Assembly (NCBI GenBank): GCA_964396055.1
Contig: CAYNDV010000109.1
Span: forward strand, 1-16,184
Length of the DNA: 16,184 bases
Source: CAYJPV01 sp964396055
GTDB taxonomy: Bacteria; Acidobacteriota; Vicinamibacteria; Vicinamibacterales; JAKQTR01
Direction: 5' to 3'
This document shows, piece after piece, positions 13,689 to 16,184 of the stretch (its first letter is position 1; every line of letters begins with the position of its first letter). The notes beneath the pieces are model-generated. The model saw only the letters and a list, made by a program, of their open reading frames with translations, did not search any database and had not been told where the DNA came from. Made by a program: the position numbers and the translations under genes.

Positions 13689-13991
13689 ATGGAGTTCCAC
13701 GACAGGGTTCTCCGGTGCACCGACTGCGGGTCGGACTTCGTATGGACGGCGGGGGAACAGACGTTCTTCGCCGACAAGCAGTTCAAGAACGAGCCGAAGC
13801 GGTGCCGGGCGTGCAAGGCCAAACGCGGCCAGCGCCAGGCTGCCAGTTCCCAGCCGCACGACCGGGTAGAGACGCGCGCGTCCTGCTCGTCGTGCGGCAA
13901 GGAAACCACGGTGCCGTTCCGCCCGACGCAGGGACGGCCCGTCTACTGCCGCGAGTGTTTCCAGCAGCGGAAGCCGCACGGATCCCGGTGA
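13689..13991 (+). CDS. Double zinc-ribbon protein (CxxC-x17-CxxC type)
   Basis: The 100-residue protein has two four-cysteine zinc knuckles. The first uses C10/C13 and C39/C42. The second uses C66/C69 and C87/C90, with exactly 17 residues between the inner pair (CxxC-x17-CxxC). This layout occurs in small bacterial proteins of unknown function annotated as zinc-ribbon or CxxC-x17-CxxC domain proteins. The basic patch KAKRGQRQ after C42 would suit nucleic-acid binding. It starts at an ATG with ACAGGGG about 8 nt upstream. It is 25 nt after rpsU and probably cotranscribed with it, which hints at a ribosome or RNA link, though no function is established. Confidence 0.85.
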   Translation: MEFHDRVLRCTDCGSDFVWTAGEQTFFADKQFKNEPKRCRACKAKRGQRQAASSQPHDRVETRASCSSCGKETTVPFRPTQGRPVYCRECFQQRKPHGSR

Positions 13992-14010
13992 GCGCCGCGG
14001 GGCGCGGCCG

Positions 14011-14039
14011 TTGACCGTCGGGAGCCTCTGCGGTACCAT
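14011..14039 (+). promoter_or_regulatory. Sigma70-type promoter for the STAS gene
   Basis: TTGACC (14011-14016) and TACCAT (14034-14039) are separated by exactly 17 bp in the 119-bp gap after the zinc-ribbon gene. The predicted start near 14046 gives a leader of about 65 nt. It may drive the STAS gene, the prenyltransferase and the following gene together. Confidence 0.6.
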
Positions 14040-14110
14040 CGGGCGCCCGGCAGCGGGGCGATGAACTTCCCGGCCGCGGTCGGCCGGGGCGACGGAAAGG
14101 ACGAGGGGAT

Positions 14111-14452
14111 ATGCAGATCGACGAACGGAAAGTCGGCGACGTGACGATCCTGGATCTCAAGGGCAAGATGACGCTCGGCGACGGCGACGAACTGCTGCGC
14201 GGCAAGATCAACGGCCTGCTGCAGGCCGGCCAGAAGAAGCTCGTTCTGAACCTCGGCGACGTGCCCTACATCGACAGCGCGGGCCTCGGCGAGGTGGTGC
14301 GGACCTACACCACGGTGAGCCGCCAGGGCGGGGCGCTGAAGCTCCTGAACCTGACCAAGCGGATCCAGGATCTGCTGGCCATCACCAAGTTGCTGACGGT
14401 CTTCGAGACCTTCGACACCGAGGCCGAAGCGGTCAAGAGCTTCGGCGGCTGA
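14111..14452 (+). CDS. STAS-domain anti-sigma factor antagonist
   Basis: The 113-residue single-domain protein has the SpoIIAA/RsbV fold. The phosphorylation loop reads YIDSAGLGE, with S56 as the residue that a partner serine kinase (anti-sigma factor) would phosphorylate. Unphosphorylated antagonists bind the anti-sigma factor and free a sigma factor. No kinase, phosphatase or sigma factor is encoded nearby, so the partner must be elsewhere. GAGGGG lies about 4 nt before the ATG. It has its own promoter at 14011-14039 and ends 22 nt before the prenyltransferase gene. Confidence 0.9.
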   Translation: MQIDERKVGDVTILDLKGKMTLGDGDELLRGKINGLLQAGQKKLVLNLGDVPYIDSAGLGEVVRTYTTVSRQGGALKLLNLTKRIQDLLAITKLLTVFETFDTEAEAVKSFGG

Positions 14453-14474
14453 CGCCCCGTCGGCCCCGCGCTGC

Positions 14475-15428
14475 ATGGCGCGACACGCATATCCACACGA
14501 GCCTGCCGGACGCGCGCCCGACCCGGGTCGCGCCTCCGGCAGCTCCATCCCATCCAACCTCCTCCGGTCGCTGCGGCCCGAGCAGTGGACGAAGAACCTC
14601 GTGGTGTTCGCGGGGCTCGGCTTCGGCCTGAAGCTCTTCGACGCGACGGCCGTGCTGCAGGCGACGGCCGCCACGATCCTGTTCTGCGTCCTGTCGGGCG
14701 TGGTGTACCTCGTCAACGATCTCGCGGACCGCGAGGCGGACCGGCAGCACCCGCTCAAGGCCCGGCGACCCATCGCGGCGGGCACCCTGCCACCCGGCGT
14801 CGCCGCAGCGGCCGCCGTCGTGCTGGGGGCCGGAGCCCTGGCGGCGGCCTTCGCCCTGCGCCTGTCCTTCGGCTGGGTCGCGCTGGCGTACCTGGTGCTG
14901 CAGCTCGCGTACTCGGGGCCCCTCAAGCACATCGTGATCATCGACGTGCTGACGCTCGCGCTGGGGTTCGTGCTGCGGGCCGTCGCGGGCGCGGTGGCCA
15001 TCGACGTGCTGATCAGCCACTGGCTCCTGGTCGTGACGATCCTGCTCGCGCTGTTCCTGGCCCTGAGCAAGCGCCGCCACGAACTGGTGCTCCTGGCCGA
15101 CGGGGCCGCGGAGCACCGGAAGATCCTGGGCGAGTACAGCCCCTATCTGCTGGACCAGATGATCGGCGTGGTCACGGCATCGACCCTGATCGCGTACACT
15201 TTCTACTGCATCAGTCCCGAGACGGTCCAGAAGTTCGGCTCCGACCGCCTGGGCCTGACGGTGCCATTCGTGTTGTACGGCATCTTCCGGTATCTCTACC
15301 TGGTGCACCGCCGCGACGGCGGCGGCAGCCCGTCGGAGATGCTGCTCGCGGATCGGCCGCTCCTGGTCTGCGTGGCCCTGTGGGCGCTGGCCGTCATCGT
15401 CATCCTGTACCGCCCGTTTGGAGTGTGA
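14475..15428 (+). CDS. UbiA-family prenyltransferase, likely decaprenyl-phosphate phosphoribosyltransferase
   Basis: The 317-residue integral membrane protein has about eight to nine hydrophobic helices. The start of the core, LRPEQWTKNLVVFAG, and the Asp-rich motif NDLADREAD (81-89) followed by HPLKARRPIAAG match the UbiA-superfamily branch that moves phosphoribose from PRPP to decaprenyl phosphate (DPPR synthase, mycobacterial Rv3806c/UbiA). LAYSGPLKHIVIIDVLTLALGFVLRAVAG is also typical of that branch. In actinobacteria this is the first step to decaprenylphosphoryl arabinose. The first ~30 residues are Pro/Gly/Ala-rich and may not all be translated. It consumes PRPP, as PurF does. The stop TGA is one base from the next ATG (TGACATG), so the two genes are translationally coupled. 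Confidence 0.82.
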   Translation: MARHAYPHEPAGRAPDPGRASGSSIPSNLLRSLRPEQWTKNLVVFAGLGFGLKLFDATAVLQATAATILFCVLSGVVYLVNDLADREADRQHPLKARRPIAAGTLPPGVAAAAAVVLGAGALAAAFALRLSFGWVALAYLVLQLAYSGPLKHIVIIDVLTLALGFVLRAVAGAVAIDVLISHWLLVVTILLALFLALSKRRHELVLLADGAAEHRKILGEYSPYLLDQMIGVVTASTLIAYTFYCISPETVQKFGSDRLGLTVPFVLYGIFRYLYLVHRRDGGGSPSEMLLADRPLLVCVALWALAVIVILYRPFGV

Positions 15429-15429
15429 C

Positions 15430-16184
15430 ATGCCTCCCGAGTTCTCCCTGCGTTCCGACTCGGTGGACGTCGAGCAGATCATGAAGCAGATCCGTTCGCG
15501 TATCCGCGAGAAGCGGGGCGTCGACTACACCGACGAGGAGATTCGCGAACTGGCCGGCCTGAAGCTGGAGCGGTTCCTCGACCCGGCGAAGCTGCGGTCG
15601 GACCTGCTCGAGCAGTACCGGTCACGGCGGCCCGTGCCGCCCGCGACGGCCATCGAGCTGCCGCCGGCGCCGGCGAACTACGCCTTCGAGGCCGACACGC
15701 CGTACCAGTCGTCGCGCGGCGCGGCCGGCTGGCTGCTCTTCAAGCTCCGTCGCCTGCTGAACCCGCTGCTGAAGCTCTTCATCAACCCGACGCCGATCGT
15801 GCACGTGATCAACATGCAGGGCACGATCAACGCCCAGACGACGGCGCGGATCGACCGGCTGGCCGAGCACCTCAACACGCAGTGGCTGCACCGCGAGAAC
15901 ATGCGGCGCGACATGGACGCGCTGAATTACGAGGTGGCCCACAACCTCGTGCTCGAGGTGACGCGGCTCAGCATGGAAGTGAAGAACATGAAGATGCGCG
16001 TCGAGTCGGTGTCGAGCCGGCTCGAATTCGCGGAACGGCGCGCACGGGCCCTCGAGGCCGTGGTGCAGTACAAGCCGGGCACGGGCCCGGCCGCCGAGCC
16101 CGTGAAGCCCGCGGCGCAGGGCGCCAGCACGGCGCCCGCCGTCCAGACCGGCCCCGCCGGCGGGGCCGGCGACGGGACCACGGG
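15430..16184 (+). CDS. Hypothetical coiled-coil protein, 3' end beyond the window
   Basis: An open reading frame from the ATG at 15430 runs to the last base without a stop (251 codons visible). The product is not recognised. The N-terminus (DVEQIMKQIRSRIREK, then a helical, charged segment to about residue 65) is followed by a Pro-rich linker at about 68-82. An amphipathic region (WLLFKLRRLLNPLLKLFINP) spans about 101-120. A long heptad-patterned stretch at about 140-220 looks like a coiled coil. An Ala/Pro/Gly-rich linker at about 222-251 suggests another domain follows outside the window. It begins one base after the prenyltransferase stop, so it is probably made with it and may act in the same polyprenyl-sugar or glycan pathway. 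That link is inferred from position only. Confidence 0.75.
   Translation, partial: MPPEFSLRSDSVDVEQIMKQIRSRIREKRGVDYTDEEIRELAGLKLERFLDPAKLRSDLLEQYRSRRPVPPATAIELPPAPANYAFEADTPYQSSRGAAGWLLFKLRRLLNPLLKLFINPTPIVHVINMQGTINAQTTARIDRLAEHLNTQWLHRENMRRDMDALNYEVAHNLVLEVTRLSMEVKNMKMRVESVSSRLEFAERRARALEAVVQYKPGTGPAAEPVKPAAQGASTAPAVQTGPAGGAGDGTT

Noticed and set aside
13666..13869. GTG-initiated frame overlapping the zinc-ribbon gene
   Set aside because: It is out of frame with the eight conserved cysteines and shows no recognisable features.

Overview
The window looks like chromosomal DNA of a free-living, high-GC bacterium. The 16S rRNA fragment, the GC-rich codon use and the repeat-filled spacers would fit an acidobacterium, perhaps the Vicinamibacteria (subdivision 6). 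That placement is an impression from reading the 16S and is not an alignment result.

Layout. Positions 1-744 hold the 5' half of a 16S rRNA gene on the minus strand, cut by the window edge. Its leader and two tandem sigma70-type promoters (P1 and P2) lie at about 745-1228. Upstream on the same strand come tyrS, purN, purM, purF, a 67-residue membrane protein, purB and an M16 zinc peptidase. rlmN (8916-10004) points the other way from a very tight divergent promoter region. It converges on a second minus-strand block, purD-purE-mtaB (13341 down to 10114). From 13466 onward the plus strand carries rpsU, a double zinc-ribbon protein, a STAS-domain protein with a clear promoter, a UbiA-family prenyltransferase resembling decaprenyl-phosphate phosphoribosyltransferase, and a coiled-coil protein cut by the window end.

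Function. Six steps of IMP/AMP biosynthesis are encoded here: purF (step 1), purD (2), purN (3), purM (5), purE (6) and purB (8 and the AMP branch). purL/Q/S, purC, purK and purH are not in the window. These genes are mixed with translation functions: rRNA, TyrRS, ribosomal protein S21, and two radical-SAM RNA-modifying enzymes, RlmN and MtaB. The last three plus-strand genes point to signalling and polyprenyl-linked sugar chemistry.

The least ordinary feature is the spacer DNA. Most spacers flanking the purine and RNA-modification genes are built from short tandem repeats, mostly heptamers (GGTTCAC, CTTCTGT, AGCCCCC/AGCCTCT). There are also three copies of a REP-like hairpin preceded by GTGG, and two copies of an inverted repeat with identical 20-bp arms. 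These repeats run right into the genes. The stop codons of purN, purM, purD, purE and mtaB lie inside repeat sequence, and rlmN's stop directly abuts an array. The array between purM and purN is exactly eight heptamers and ends at the purN start codon. Every repeat whose orientation can be read points the same way on the plus strand, whichever way the adjacent gene runs.
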